From assembly GCF_900101595.1 (NCBI RefSeq), contig NZ_FMYY01000009.1, positions 1-64,000 on the forward strand: a DNA stretch of 64,000 bases, in the 5' to 3' direction. Below, one piece after another: positions 1 through 9,105 of this stretch; position 1 is the first letter of the stretch, and every line of letters starts with the position of its first letter. The notes below the pieces were generated by a model. The model was not told where the DNA came from, ran no database searches, and saw only the letters and a list, made by a program, of their open reading frames with translations. The position numbers were made by a program, and so were the translations under genes. The DNA comes from Paenibacillus sp. cl123 (lineage in GTDB: Bacteria; Bacillota; Bacilli; Paenibacillales; NBRC-103111).

Positions 1-327
1 CGCATTTGTACGGTTTTCCGCACAACACTCATAGCTGGGCCCCAGTCGAGGCGCATTTGTACGGTTTTCCACTACCTTTATCCACCGCGAACAGAGACTT
101 ACAGCAGCAACAAAGTCCCACCGCTTATCCCCATGGTTTGGCCGCATCTCAACAGTTCGGCCGCCGTCAGTCCCTTCGGTGTCCAGGTTCGGGTCCGACT
201 CGGAAGTCCACAGATTTGCATCCGAGCTCGGGTCCGACTCGCGAGTCCGCAGATTCCCTCCAAGCCCACGGTCCATCACGAGTCCCTTTGTCCCAAGCCT
301 CACATTTAGAAAGCCTTCGGCTCCTCT
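1..327. repeat. Intergenic direct repeats at the left window edge
   Basis: No convincing gene lies here. The 19-base string CGCATTTGTACGGTTTTCC occurs at 1-19 and again at 52-70, a 51-base period, so the window may begin inside a tandem array. A second direct repeat of 28 bases with three differences lies at 189-216 and 228-255 (39-base period). Each copy begins TCGGGTCCGACTCG and ends CAGATT. The long open frame through the region is low-complexity and I do not call it a gene. Confidence 0.55.
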
Positions 328-1116
328 TTAATGTTCCCGCCAACCGTCATGGTCCAAAACAAACCCCCGCCCCCGGTAGCGATCCTCCAGCTTCAGCCGA
401 GGCCAGCGTCCGAGCAGCCGGTCCCCGGCGGCCTCCCTCCCGGCTCCGGCTCCGGTCTGCCATCCCAGCGCGAAGCCACCGGCACGGTCGGGCGGCTCCA
501 CATGGTGCCCCCCGTCTCCCGAATCGACGATATGCCATTTGCGGATATGCTCCTCCGCATCGGCCGCGATCGCATAGACCGACAGATGCGAGCGGCTGAA
601 CGCCCCGCTTCCGAAGACGAATAGCCCAGGCTCCGGCTGTTCCCGGATCAGCCCTCCATCATCTGGCCGCCCGTCCGCACAGCTCTCCACAAGGAAAAAC
701 TTCATCGCCTCCGGCAATCTGCGCAGCACAAGCTTCACCGGTGAAGCGACATTCACATTCAGTCGGCCGTCGCCGTTATCCCAACGAAACGAGCTCAGCA
801 GCCGTGCCGGTTCCTCCGTCTCGATGCGGTCCACCACAAAGTACGTATGCGCGTCGGCTACAATCCATGTTCGCTCCGCCCGGCGCACAAGCTTGCCATA
901 CACGGCTGCGAGGTCCTCCGTCCTGCTGTACGGAGCGCCTTGCGCCGAATCGGCTTGCCAGATCGTCACCGGCCAGGCTCCCCGCTCTCCACTCCTCGTG
1001 TCGAAATCCGAGTCTCCGGCCTCAAGTTCGGCCCCGTCCTGCGTTTGGAGGCTCCAAGGCCGTCTAAACAACTCGGCCTCGCTCCAGCCGCAGCCCTCCA
1101 TATGCTTCAGATTCAT
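328..1116 (-). CDS. Uncharacterised protein, heparinase II/III-like C-terminal fold suspected
   Basis: A 262-residue protein without a signal peptide or membrane segment. Residues about 70-150 (AVYGKLVRRAERTWIVADA, then YFVVDRIETEEPARLLSSF, then LNVNVASPVKLVLRR) have the alternating pattern of the beta-sandwich domain that ends heparinase II/III-type lyases. The alpha/alpha catalytic half of such enzymes is missing, so this may be a stand-alone domain or a remnant. The family assignment is pattern recognition only. It lies 12 bases downstream of the SDR gene on the same strand and is probably the last gene of the RraA-MDR-SDR set. The ribosome binding site is weak (GAGCGTGAG). Confidence 0.6.
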   Translation of the reverse strand: MNLKHMEGCGWSEAELFRRPWSLQTQDGAELEAGDSDFDTRSGERGAWPVTIWQADSAQGAPYSRTEDLAAVYGKLVRRAERTWIVADAHTYFVVDRIETEEPARLLSSFRWDNGDGRLNVNVASPVKLVLRRLPEAMKFFLVESCADGRPDDGGLIREQPEPGLFVFGSGAFSRSHLSVYAIAADAEEHIRKWHIVDSGDGGHHVEPPDRAGGFALGWQTGAGAGREAAGDRLLGRWPRLKLEDRYRGRGFVLDHDGWREH

Positions 1117-1128
1117 CGGCTCACGCTC

Positions 1129-1836
1129 CTACATCAGCGACGACTCAAACGCCAGCTCATGCACCACCACATGGGACGGACGCTTCAGCACAAATACGAT
1201 CGCGTCCGCCACATCGGACGCCTGAAGAAGCTTTTCCCGGGTTACCGGACGGTCCCCCCAGAAGCCTGTATCCGTTCCGCCCGGGTTCAGCGTGGTCACG
1301 CGGATACGCTTCTCCTTGACCTGCAGGGCAAGCCCCTGCGAGAACATCTGAACCGCGGCCTTGGCCGTGCAGTACACGGGCGCATTCGCATTCGCCCGCT
1401 TGGCCGCCATCGAGCCGACATTAATAATCTGCGCGCCGGCATCCGCATCGGCGAGCGGGATAAAATGCTTGCAGCACAGAAACGTACCCAGCACATTGAC
1501 ATCCATGAGCGTCCGGTACTGCTCCAGCGTCATCTCCTGAACCTGGGCCGGGATCGACAAGCCCGCCAGATTGATCAGCACATCCGCGCTCCCGTAAAGA
1601 CCGCGGGCCGTCCGGAATAGCCGCTCTACCTCGTCTTCCTGCGTCACATCGGCCGGGCAAGCCGTGACCTCCGCCCCTTCTCCGCGGAGCGCGGCCGCCT
1701 GCGCCTCCAGCTTGTCTGCCGACCGGGACGACAGAATAAGCTTCATCCCTTCCGCAGCCAGCGCCCTCGAGAGCTCCTCGCCCATACCTCCGGCTGCTCC
1801 CGTCAAGATAGCTACTTTTCCCGTCAAGCTCTGCAT
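1129..1836 (-). CDS. Short-chain dehydrogenase/reductase (SDR family)
   Basis: A classical SDR of 235 residues. The NAD(P)-binding motif TGAAGGMG is at residues 12-19. NLAG at 89-92 replaces the usual NNAG. The catalytic residues are Ser142, Tyr155 and Lys159 (YCTAK). It oxidises or reduces an alcohol/ketone group in the cytoplasm; the substrate cannot be told. It follows the zinc-dependent MDR dehydrogenase by 16 bases with a good ribosome binding site (GGAGAG), so the two are probably co-transcribed. Their pairing with an RraA-type protein suggests sugar or sugar-acid catabolism. Confidence 0.9.
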   Translation of the reverse strand: MQSLTGKVAILTGAAGGMGEELSRALAAEGMKLILSSRSADKLEAQAAALRGEGAEVTACPADVTQEDEVERLFRTARGLYGSADVLINLAGLSIPAQVQEMTLEQYRTLMDVNVLGTFLCCKHFIPLADADAGAQIINVGSMAAKRANANAPVYCTAKAAVQMFSQGLALQVKEKRIRVTTLNPGGTDTGFWGDRPVTREKLLQASDVADAIVFVLKRPSHVVVHELAFESSLM

Positions 1837-1852
1837 CCCTATCTCTCCTTCT

Positions 1853-2899
1853 TCACTCCGGCTGAGCCAGCCCGTAATCGATCAGAATCTTGCCGGTATT
1901 CTCACCGCGAATCATCGTCTGAATCGCTTCCTCCAGCTGCTCCAAACTGCGGGTATCGCTCACCAGCGCCTCCAGCCGGTAGCGGCCTTCCACAGCCAGC
2001 TCCTCCAGCATTCGCACCGTCTTCTTGAAGTCCTGCAGCGTATACACCCGGCTGCCGACCACGCGGAGCTCCTTGAAAATGATATCCATCACCTCTAGCT
2101 CCGGCCGTCGTCCGGGGAACCCGACCAGCACGACCGTTCCTTTGATCTTGCAAAGCTTGGTCGCAGAAAGCAGCCCGGGCTGAGAGCCGGACACCTCGAA
2201 GACGACATCGAACCCGGCTCCGTCCGTCGCCTGCTCCGCGTAAGCGTTCACATCGGTCGTCTGAGGGTTGACTCCCTCAAATCCGAAGGAGCGGATTACA
2301 GCAAGCCTGTCTTCGTTCAGCTCCGTAAACACAACCTTCGCCGCCCCGCTCTGCTTCGCCACGATGCCGACGACCATGCCGATCGGCCCGCCTCCTACGA
2401 CGAGCACACGGTCTCCATGCCGGACTTCAGCCTGCCGGTTGACATGGAACGCTACCGCAAACGGCTCGGCCAGCGCCGCAGCCCTGTCGGACAAGACGTC
2501 GCTGATCGGGATAACCTTGGCTGCCGGCACCTTGATATATTGGGCAAAGCCGCCATCCGTATGAATGCCGAGCAGCTTCAGTCTGCGGCATACATGAACG
2601 TGGCCCTCCAAGCATGCCGCGCATTCTCCGCAGCTGATCAGCGGCTCTGCGACCACGCGGGTCCCAGCCGTCAAGTGCGGATACAGGTCCGTGCTGGCCT
2701 TCGCCACCCTGCCCGTAAATTCATGTCCGGGTATAACAGGCGTCACCGCTGTCGGATGATGGCCTTTATAAATATGAACATCGGAGCCGCACACTCCCGC
2801 ATACGTCACCTCAATCAGGCATTCGTCTTCGCCGATCTCCGGGACCGGCACTTCCTGCAGCTCGATCCGCTGCCATTCCGTCAATACCGCCGCTTTCAT
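1853..2899 (-). CDS. Zinc-dependent MDR alcohol/polyol dehydrogenase
   Basis: A medium-chain dehydrogenase of 348 residues, a normal length for the sorbitol/threonine dehydrogenase branch. Cys37, His59 and Glu60 (GHE) form the catalytic zinc site. Cys90, Cys93, Cys96 and Cys104 form the structural zinc lobe. The Rossmann motif VVGGGPIG lies at about 167-174. It should oxidise a sugar alcohol or similar secondary alcohol with NAD(P). It begins with an AAGGAGGAG ribosome binding site and is followed closely by the SDR gene. A 190-base gap separates it from the upstream RraA-family gene, so it may also have its own promoter. Substrate unknown. Confidence 0.9.
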   Translation of the reverse strand: MKAAVLTEWQRIELQEVPVPEIGEDECLIEVTYAGVCGSDVHIYKGHHPTAVTPVIPGHEFTGRVAKASTDLYPHLTAGTRVVAEPLISCGECAACLEGHVHVCRRLKLLGIHTDGGFAQYIKVPAAKVIPISDVLSDRAAALAEPFAVAFHVNRQAEVRHGDRVLVVGGGPIGMVVGIVAKQSGAAKVVFTELNEDRLAVIRSFGFEGVNPQTTDVNAYAEQATDGAGFDVVFEVSGSQPGLLSATKLCKIKGTVVLVGFPGRRPELEVMDIIFKELRVVGSRVYTLQDFKKTVRMLEELAVEGRYRLEALVSDTRSLEQLEEAIQTMIRGENTGKILIDYGLAQPE

Positions 2900-3092
2900 A
2901 CGGCCACTCCTCCTTGTTATCTGTTCTGTTGACGCCGCTCCCCTCTAGAAGTCCGGTGAACAACACGCGGCATGCGGCTGATCGGGTTTCCACTCGCTGC
3001 TCCAACTCCCACCGGCTCTCCGGTCTCTCGGGTCACTGAACTTCCAGGCGGACGACAGACAGCGGCCGCTTATCCGCCCTAACCCTGACTAG

Positions 3093-3800
3093 TTAGAAAT
3101 AGCCGCCCCGTTTGACTACCTCGGTAGGCGACAAGCCGTCGACGACCATCTGTTTGATTTCCTTCTCGTTTTCTTTGATGTATTCCGCCTTCAGCAGCAC
3201 CTCGTAAGCCAAATGCCGCGGAACGACGATCACCCCGTCGATATCCCCGAAGATCACATCCCCCGGATAAATAATAACCTCGCCAATGCGGACGGGAATT
3301 TGCCAGGTGACCATCCGGAACCGCCCGAGCATGCCGTTGGAAGTACGGTATTTGCAGAACACCGGGAAATCCTGCTCCAGCACCTTATCCGTGTCGCGCA
3401 CGCCGCCGTCGATCACCGCTCCCCGGCAGCCTCTCCGCTTGGAGGCCATCGTCATCACTTCGCCCCATTGCGCCGACTCATCGTCGCCGCTCGTATCCCA
3501 GACGCAGACGGAGTTTTCCTGAAGCTCCTCCAGCATCTTCGCACGCTGCTCCATCTCGCTCTCCAGAGTCAGGTTCTTGGCTCCTTTCACCGTAAAAGCG
3601 ACCCCGGCTACCCGCATGCCGTCCTTCAACGGCATAATGTCATGGGGCAGCACCTGAAACAGCAGTCCCTGCTCCCGCAGCACATCGTTAACCGCAGCCG
3701 TAAATACATCCTCGTAACGCTCGCACAGCTCCTTGTCCGAAATCGGCAGCTCGACCCGGACATGCCGTTCTCTGGATGCCTTCAAATGCTCCAAATCCAC
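3093..3800 (-). CDS. RraA-family protein (HMG/CHA aldolase-like)
   Basis: An RraA-fold protein. The family includes the RNase E inhibitor RraA, 4-hydroxy-4-methyl-2-oxoglutarate aldolase and oxaloacetate decarboxylase. The signature GAVIDGGVRDT, with the metal-binding Arg-Asp, and the downstream FGDIDGVIVVP segment are present. Firmicutes lack an E. coli-type RNase E pathway, so a lyase role in sugar-acid breakdown is more likely than RNase control. I place the start at the GTG at 3800 (235 residues), preceded by AGAGGAG. The frame is open to a GTG at 3893, which lacks a clear ribosome binding site. Divergent from the AraC-type regulator gene and probably under its control. Confidence 0.85.
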   Translation of the reverse strand: MDLEHLKASRERHVRVELPISDKELCERYEDVFTAAVNDVLREQGLLFQVLPHDIMPLKDGMRVAGVAFTVKGAKNLTLESEMEQRAKMLEELQENSVCVWDTSGDDESAQWGEVMTMASKRRGCRGAVIDGGVRDTDKVLEQDFPVFCKYRTSNGMLGRFRMVTWQIPVRIGEVIIYPGDVIFGDIDGVIVVPRHLAYEVLLKAEYIKENEKEIKQMVVDGLSPTEVVKRGGYF

Positions 3801-3951
3801 CTTCCGCCACTCTCCTCTCGCAAGCTCAAGCTTACCCCTATTGTACGCAGAGGCTTTAGGCGGGACCATGAACAAACGGGCGATTATTTGCACATTCCGC
3901 TGATTGTTATGATAGAATAAAAAGGAGCAATTTGACTTGGAGGTGCGCTTT

Positions 3952-4752
3952 TTGTCTGCTTCCTACGACTGCATCGTCACGGACTTTCGGCTGATTGTCG
4001 AACGAAAACCAAACCCCGGCTGGAAAGTCATCGAGATCGCCAATACGTCCTCTCATCTGCTCGCCTTCGCCAAAAGCGGAACGGCCGACTATCAGGTGGG
4101 GGAACGCCGCTTCCGGGTCGGGGCGGGCGATGTGCTATACTTCCCCAAAGGCCAAGTGCATACCGGCATCAGCGACCCGGATGATCCGTGGTCGTTTTAT
4201 ACGGTCACCTTCGACATAGCGCCTCCGCAAGCGGGCGATCCTCCTCCGCTAGCCTGGCTGGATACCGTAACGGAGACCGGCTCAGCCGAACGCTATCAGT
4301 TTGCGGCGTTGTTCGCTGAGCTTCACCGCGCCTGGATGAGGCAGAAGCCCGGCTATCTGATGCACTGCCGCAGCGTATTGACGAATTTGCTCTATTTGCT
4401 GATTCAGCAGCAGGCGGATCTCCGCGATACCTCGGTGCATAGCGAGGCGATCGAGCAAGCGATCTCGCTTATGCTGGAGCGTCCTCGCGACAGCTTCAGC
4501 ATTGCGGAGCTGGCTGATCTGGCGGGACTCAGCCCGTCGCATTTCCGCATGCTGTTCAAGCAGACGACCGGCCTGTCCGTCGTCCAGTACCAGAACCGGC
4601 TGAAGATCAACCGGGCCCGCGACCTGCTCCTCAGCGGCGGCTGCAACGTCACCGAGGCGGCCGATTTCGTCGGCATTCCCGACATCTACTATTTCAGCCG
4701 GTTGTTCAAGAAGCTGACCGGCGTCAGTCCGTCCGCGTATAAGAAGCTGTAG
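3952..4752 (+). CDS. AraC-family transcriptional regulator with cupin sensor domain
   Basis: A cytoplasmic AraC/XylS-type regulator. The N-terminal part (about residues 15-95) is a cupin-like ligand-binding domain with a segment GDVLYFPKGQVHTGI. The last 100 residues hold the two helix-turn-helix motifs (IAELADLAGLSPSHFRMLFK and VTEAADFVGIPDIYYFSRLF), ending in the usual GVSPSAYKKL. The start chosen is TTG 3952, with GGAGG eight bases upstream. An in-frame TTG at 3937 behind AAAGGAG is the alternative. It is divergent from the RraA gene and next to dehydrogenase genes, so those are the natural targets. The inducer is probably a sugar. Confidence 0.9.
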   Translation: MSASYDCIVTDFRLIVERKPNPGWKVIEIANTSSHLLAFAKSGTADYQVGERRFRVGAGDVLYFPKGQVHTGISDPDDPWSFYTVTFDIAPPQAGDPPPLAWLDTVTETGSAERYQFAALFAELHRAWMRQKPGYLMHCRSVLTNLLYLLIQQQADLRDTSVHSEAIEQAISLMLERPRDSFSIAELADLAGLSPSHFRMLFKQTTGLSVVQYQNRLKINRARDLLLSGGCNVTEAADFVGIPDIYYFSRLFKKLTGVSPSAYKKL

Positions 4753-5216
4753 CAAGCCTAAGAAAAATTGGCCCTAAGCCGGGCCCTAGAGGATCTCCAT
4801 GTTCGGCTCCATGCTCCTGGTGCGTGCGGAGGAATGGATATGCGGTTCCAACCGCTCTTGAAGTCTCGTCCCATTTGAATTTAAAAGGTAAGGACACGAC
4901 TTTAAGGCGGCCGTTACGCTTCCAGCCCAATATCCATTCCCTATCTTGTAAGGAGCTCTGATTTCCGTTACAAATGGAATGCGATCATTTACGCTTACGG
5001 TCGCTGAGTTCCGTAAAAACTCCGCTCTGCTGCGTATGCTCTGCACCCGCTTCTGTACCTCTCCTTCCTTAAAGGTGAACCATTTAAAAAAGTCAAAAAA
5101 GCCACCAGCCTCTCTCGTACAGGGCTGATGACTTGACTGCTTCACACTTCTATATCCCGCCGCGCCACCAACATAAAGTGACGGCAGCTCGTCTACGCGT
5201 CGGCCGTCCGGCAAGC
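4753..5216. other. 464-base gap; possible decayed or repeat-derived sequence
   Basis: The gap between the AraC gene and the hydrolase gene holds one minus-strand open frame (4786-5244, 152 codons). Its translation is compositionally odd, has no recognisable domain and overlaps the end of the hydrolase gene. I do not call it a gene. It reads like a dispersed intergenic repeat or an old coding remnant, but nothing else in the window matches it. No clear terminator is visible. Confidence 0.35.
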
Positions 5217-6284
5217 TCAACCGGGGCCAGCCAGAGCTTCGCATATAAACTCGACGCCTGCATCATCCGGCGCAAATTCATGCCCGCCCTGAAATTCCTT
5301 GTAACGCAGCCGCCCGGACAACCCCAGCCGCTCGTAGAAGCTGCGGACGCGCTCTGCCTCCACGCGAGCATGGCTGACGTCGAACAGCTCATCTTCCAGG
5401 CCCAGCTCGATATACAGAGGCCTGGGGCACACCAGGCCGGCAATCTCCGCATCCAGGAAACGGCGTCCGGAGTCAAACCACGTCCAGTCGCTCCAGTCGT
5501 ACACAAACCGGTTATTGAAAAAACAGGAGCTGTACGCCGCTTTGATCCGCTCGTCCAGCGCAGCCGTAAACAGTGTATAAAAGCCGCCGTAAGACAAGCC
5601 CGCCATGCCGATCCGGCCGCAGTCGATATCTTCCCTCGTCTGCAAATAATCCAGCCCGCGCATCAGCTTGAAAATTTCGACGGCGGCTATGGAGCTGCCA
5701 AGCTGCTTGAGCCGCGTATCGAAGGTTTTCCTGTCCTTCTCCGGTCCCTGCCCGGGCGCCCACAGATGCAGCTGCGGAGCGAAGACTGCACATCCGCGCT
5801 GCACAAACCTGCGGATTATGCCGTTGTAATTGCTCGGCCCGTACAGCCCGGCGCATAGCTCCGGCGTCCCGGAGCCGCCGTGCTGCACCAGCACGAGCGG
5901 AAAGGGGCCCGCTCTGTCCGGCAGGAACAGCAAGCCGTACAAACTCAGGCCGTCAGCCGCCTGGACCGTCAGCCTGAACATCCCGCCCAGCCTGTGTCCG
6001 GCGGCGTCTTCGATCTTGGCCTCGGACGGCGTCCGCGCGCCGGACAGCCCGGACAGCGGCCGGCCCAGCAGCTCGCAGAGCTGCCTTCGGTATTCGGCCG
6101 CGCTCTGTGCGTAAGCCTCGGCGGAAGCAAAGCTTGGACGGAAGCGTCCCTGTCTGTACCTGTTCGCATCCGCTCGCTCGCGCTCCACCCAAGCCTGCAG
6201 CTCCCCATACTGCTGAACCCGATAAGCGTTGCCCGCTCCTTCAGGCTCCCGGTACCACTCCTGAACCTTATCGCTATCGCTCAT
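5217..6284 (-). CDS. Alpha/beta hydrolase, acetyl-xylan-esterase/dienelactone-hydrolase-like
   Basis: A 355-residue soluble alpha/beta hydrolase. The nucleophile elbow GLSYGG gives the catalytic Ser, ELGLEDELFD is the probable acid strand, and GGHEF near the C-terminus gives the catalytic His. The oxyanion-hole strand LVLVQHGGSGTP is typical of the acetyl-xylan esterase/peptidase S9-like group. No signal peptide is visible, so it acts in the cytoplasm. As the last gene after transporter, ThuA and Gfo/Idh genes it is likely to remove ester groups from imported oligosaccharides; this is inference. The start at 6284 has an AAGGAG ribosome binding site. Confidence 0.8.
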   Translation of the reverse strand: MSDSDKVQEWYREPEGAGNAYRVQQYGELQAWVERERADANRYRQGRFRPSFASAEAYAQSAAEYRRQLCELLGRPLSGLSGARTPSEAKIEDAAGHRLGGMFRLTVQAADGLSLYGLLFLPDRAGPFPLVLVQHGGSGTPELCAGLYGPSNYNGIIRRFVQRGCAVFAPQLHLWAPGQGPEKDRKTFDTRLKQLGSSIAAVEIFKLMRGLDYLQTREDIDCGRIGMAGLSYGGFYTLFTAALDERIKAAYSSCFFNNRFVYDWSDWTWFDSGRRFLDAEIAGLVCPRPLYIELGLEDELFDVSHARVEAERVRSFYERLGLSGRLRYKEFQGGHEFAPDDAGVEFICEALAGPG

Positions 6285-6343
6285 CGCCGACTCCTTCCCG
6301 TACTACGCACAATAGACCTCTCGCCCGGAGACAAAGCCTGCCC

Positions 6344-7408
6344 TCAATCGAGCCGCACCTCCGCTCCCCTGGCCGCCGATTCGTAGATTGCGCTCAGGAT
6401 GCGGATCATATCGACCCCGCCTTCCGGGTCATTGACGGGCTTCTCTCTTCCGAGCACGCATTCGATAAAGTGATGAATATGCTCCGCATGCGGAGCCAGC
6501 CCACCGGCGGGAAATCGGGGTACGATATCGCACAGCACATGCCCGATCTCCGTCATCAGCTTGAGGTCGCCGTTCTTCAGGCTGCAGCCCGCTTGCGTGC
6601 CTCGCAGCTCGACGAACTTCAGGCCCTCTTCCACATTCGACGCCCAGCTGAACTCGATCTGCAGGGTCGCTCCGTTATCGAAGCGGATAAAGCCGGTCGC
6701 CAAGTCCTCGACGTCGAATACGCCTCCCTCCAGGACATTGCCGAACGCGCTGTCCTCCGCATCCGACAAGGCGGAGTCGGCGAACTTCGCGTAGGCCGCT
6801 CCGCTGACCGCAACCGGACGCGGATTGCCCATCAGCCAAACCGCCAGATCGATCATGTGAACGCCCAGATCGATCAACGGTCCGCCGCCGGACATCGCCT
6901 TGTTCGTAAACCAGCCTCCCCGGCCGGGAATACCCCGACGGCGTACCCATCCTGCGCGGCCGGTATAAATTTCCCCCATAGCCCCGCTGTCGATATACGC
7001 CTTCAGGAAGCGGGCGGCGGGCGTGAACCGGTTGTTGCGCATCGCCATCAGCAGCTTGCCCGAGCTGCTGGCCGCATCGGCCATCCGCTGCGCCTCCTCC
7101 GGGCTGATGGCGTCCGGCTTCTCGCAGAAAACATGCTGTCCATGCTCCAGAGCCGCTATGGCAACCTCCGAATGGAGCACGTTGGGCGTGCAGATGTCCA
7201 CGGCGTCCAGCTCCTCTTGCTCCAGCATCTCGCGGTAGTCGGTGTAGACGCGGGCAACGCCGAGCTGCACGGCCAATGTTTCCGCGCATTCCCGGTCAAT
7301 ATCGCATAGTGCCGTCAGCTCCGCATCCGGATGCGAGGCCCAGCCGGGGACATGCGAGCCCCTGAATATTTTTCCTGCTCCGACCACTCCGATCTTCAAT
7401 CGACTCAT
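6344..7408 (-). CDS. Gfo/Idh/MocA-family oxidoreductase
   Basis: A 354-residue NAD(P)-dependent sugar oxidoreductase. The N-terminal Rossmann fold starts with [11 protein letters not shown], the family EKP motif gives Lys97, and the catalytic pair Asp180/His184 lies in [10 protein letters not shown]. Family members oxidise or reduce sugars and inositols, or make 3-keto-glycosides. Its start overlaps the ThuA stop by four bases (ATGA), which indicates translational coupling. A ThuA/oxidoreductase pair is known from trehalose/disaccharide catabolism by 3-keto intermediates, and a similar route is plausible here. The true substrate is unknown. Confidence 0.9.
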   Translation of the reverse strand: MSRLKIGVVGAGKIFRGSHVPGWASHPDAELTALCDIDRECAETLAVQLGVARVYTDYREMLEQEELDAVDICTPNVLHSEVAIAALEHGQHVFCEKPDAISPEEAQRMADAASSSGKLLMAMRNNRFTPAARFLKAYIDSGAMGEIYTGRAGWVRRRGIPGRGGWFTNKAMSGGGPLIDLGVHMIDLAVWLMGNPRPVAVSGAAYAKFADSALSDAEDSAFGNVLEGGVFDVEDLATGFIRFDNGATLQIEFSWASNVEEGLKFVELRGTQAGCSLKNGDLKLMTEIGHVLCDIVPRFPAGGLAPHAEHIHHFIECVLGREKPVNDPEGGVDMIRILSAIYESAARGAEVRLD

Positions 7409-8154
7409 CTCGCTTCACCTGCTCCTTTCGGCTTAATCGTCTCCAGCGCCGGCACGGACTTGCCGTAACGCTGAGGCTCTCGCTTCACGGGCGCCGCCCA
7501 CCGGATGCTGTTGGAGATTACGCGCAGCACATGGGGATCATAATACGTCGGGTACAGCTCGTGTCCGGGGCGGAAATAAAAGATTTTCCCCTGGCCCCGG
7601 CTGTAGCAGCATCCGCTCCGAAACACATTGCCCCCTTCGAACCAGCTTGTCAGCACCACCTCATCCGGCGGCGGAACGTCGAAAAACTCCCCGTACATTT
7701 CCTCCCGCTCCAGCTCGAAATACGGCCCGATGCCTTCGACGATCGGGTGGCCCGGCGCTGTGACCCAGAGCCGCTCCCGCTCGCCTTCGTCGCGGTACAG
7801 CAGCGCGCAGCTTGTGCCCATCAGCCGCTTGAATATTTTCGAATAGTGGCCGGAGTGAAGCACGATCAGCCCCATCCCTTGCAGCACCCGGGCCGCGACG
7901 CGCTCCACGACCTCGTCATGCACCTCTTTATGCGCCGTATGCCCCCACCAGATGAGCACATCGGTCTGCGCCAGCGCCTCGACCGACAAGCCATGCTCCG
8001 GCTCGTCGAGCGTCGCCATACGGATGGCGAAATCCCCGATCAAGCCATCTGCGATCGCCCGGTGCATCCCTTCCGGATAAATCGCCCTCACGTGCGGCTT
8101 GTTAACCTCATGGCGGTATTCATTCCATACCGTGACCCGGATGGTTTCGCTCAT
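7405..8154 (-). CDS. ThuA-family protein
   Basis: A 249-residue ThuA-type protein with a class I glutamine amidotransferase-like fold. [34 protein letters not shown], the acid-rich [13 protein letters not shown] and [19 protein letters not shown] are family landmarks. ThuA proteins act with Gfo/Idh oxidoreductases on disaccharides such as trehalose; the chemistry probably involves 3-keto sugars. The gene overlaps the downstream oxidoreductase by four bases and follows the permease gene by 50 bases. It is therefore probably part of the same transcript as the transporter. Confidence 0.88.
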   Translation of the reverse strand: MSETIRVTVWNEYRHEVNKPHVRAIYPEGMHRAIADGLIGDFAIRMATLDEPEHGLSVEALAQTDVLIWWGHTAHKEVHDEVVERVAARVLQGMGLIVLHSGHYSKIFKRLMGTSCALLYRDEGERERLWVTAPGHPIVEGIGPYFELEREEMYGEFFDVPPPDEVVLTSWFEGGNVFRSGCCYSRGQGKIFYFRPGHELYPTYYDPHVLRVISNSIRWAAPVKREPQRYGKSVPALETIKPKGAGEAR

Positions 8155-8204
8155 GTTTGTTTCCTCCTCTTTATGCTCCTTGGAGCGTCATGATCCCCGT
8201 ATCT

Positions 8205-9089
8205 TTATCCCTTGACCGCCCCGATCGTCATTCCCTTGACGAAATACTTCTGCAGGAAAGCGAACAGAAACATAACCGGCAGCGAGGTGAGCACCATCAT
8301 CGCATACATGATCGCATCCGAGGGGACATCGCTCGAATCGATCGGATTGCCGCTCGGATCGACGCCGCCGTTTTTGACCATTTCGATGTAGGCCGTAATA
8401 TTTTTCAGAATGAGCTGTATCGGGTACTTCGACGAATTGTCGATGAACAGGATGGCGTTGAACGTTTCGTTCCAGTAATTCAAGGTCATCATCAGCGCGA
8501 GCGTAGCCAGCGCCGGCTTGGACAGGGGCAGGATAATGCTCCAATACGTCCTCAGGTCGGACGCCCCGTCAATCTTGGCCGATTCCACCAGCGCCGGCGG
8601 AATTTCCTGAAAAAAAACGCGCAGCAGAAAGATTTGAAAAGGTGCCGCGAAGGCCGGGACAATTAAAGAAATCAGCATGTTTTTCCATTGCAGGTATTGA
8701 ACGATCAGGATGTAGAAAGGAACCATCCCGCCGCTGAAGATCATCGTGACGAAAATATAGAACGAGATGACGCCGCGCAGCCGGAAGTCGCGCCTGGCCA
8801 GCGGATAAGCGATCAAGGATGTGACCAGCAGGTTGAGCGTTGTCCCGAACAGCACGATGATGAGCGAATTTTTGTACCCGGACAGCAGGGTAAGCGGATC
8901 TTTGAATATATAGGTATAAGCCTCCGCCGAAAAAATTTTCGGGATAATACGGTAGCCGTACGTTTGGATCGTGCTGCCTTCCGTCAGCGATACGGAAATC
9001 GTCAGCACCATCGGCAGCAGGCACATCGCGCAGAACAGGATCAGGCACAGATGAGCCATCGTCTGCAAAGCTGCATGCTTCTGAGTCAA
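8205..9089 (-). CDS. Carbohydrate ABC transporter permease (LplC/MalG type)
   Basis: An inner-membrane permease of 294 residues with about six membrane segments. The EAA loop ESAKIDGASDLRTYWSIILPLSKPALATLALM marks the contact with the ATPase. It pairs with the LplB-type permease immediately upstream (16-base gap). TTG is the start codon, behind a strong GGAGGGGG site. No ATPase gene is present; transporters of this class usually share an MsmX-type ATPase encoded elsewhere. The matching binding protein is probably the gene ending at 18216, because both units carry the same promoter element. Confidence 0.93.
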   Translation of the reverse strand: MTQKHAALQTMAHLCLILFCAMCLLPMVLTISVSLTEGSTIQTYGYRIIPKIFSAEAYTYIFKDPLTLLSGYKNSLIIVLFGTTLNLLVTSLIAYPLARRDFRLRGVISFYIFVTMIFSGGMVPFYILIVQYLQWKNMLISLIVPAFAAPFQIFLLRVFFQEIPPALVESAKIDGASDLRTYWSIILPLSKPALATLALMMTLNYWNETFNAILFIDNSSKYPIQLILKNITAYIEMVKNGGVDPSGNPIDSSDVPSDAIMYAMMVLTSLPVMFLFAFLQKYFVKGMTIGAVKG

Positions 9090-9105
9090 ATGAATCCCCC
9101 TCCGG

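Noticed and set aside
189-255. CRISPR array
   Set aside because: Only two imperfect units with an 11-base gap; spacers are far too short and no cas genes are present.
4786-5244. 152-codon minus-strand open frame in an intergenic gap
   Set aside because: No ribosome binding site or domain, and it starts inside the hydrolase gene. Kept only as an uncertain repeat-like region.
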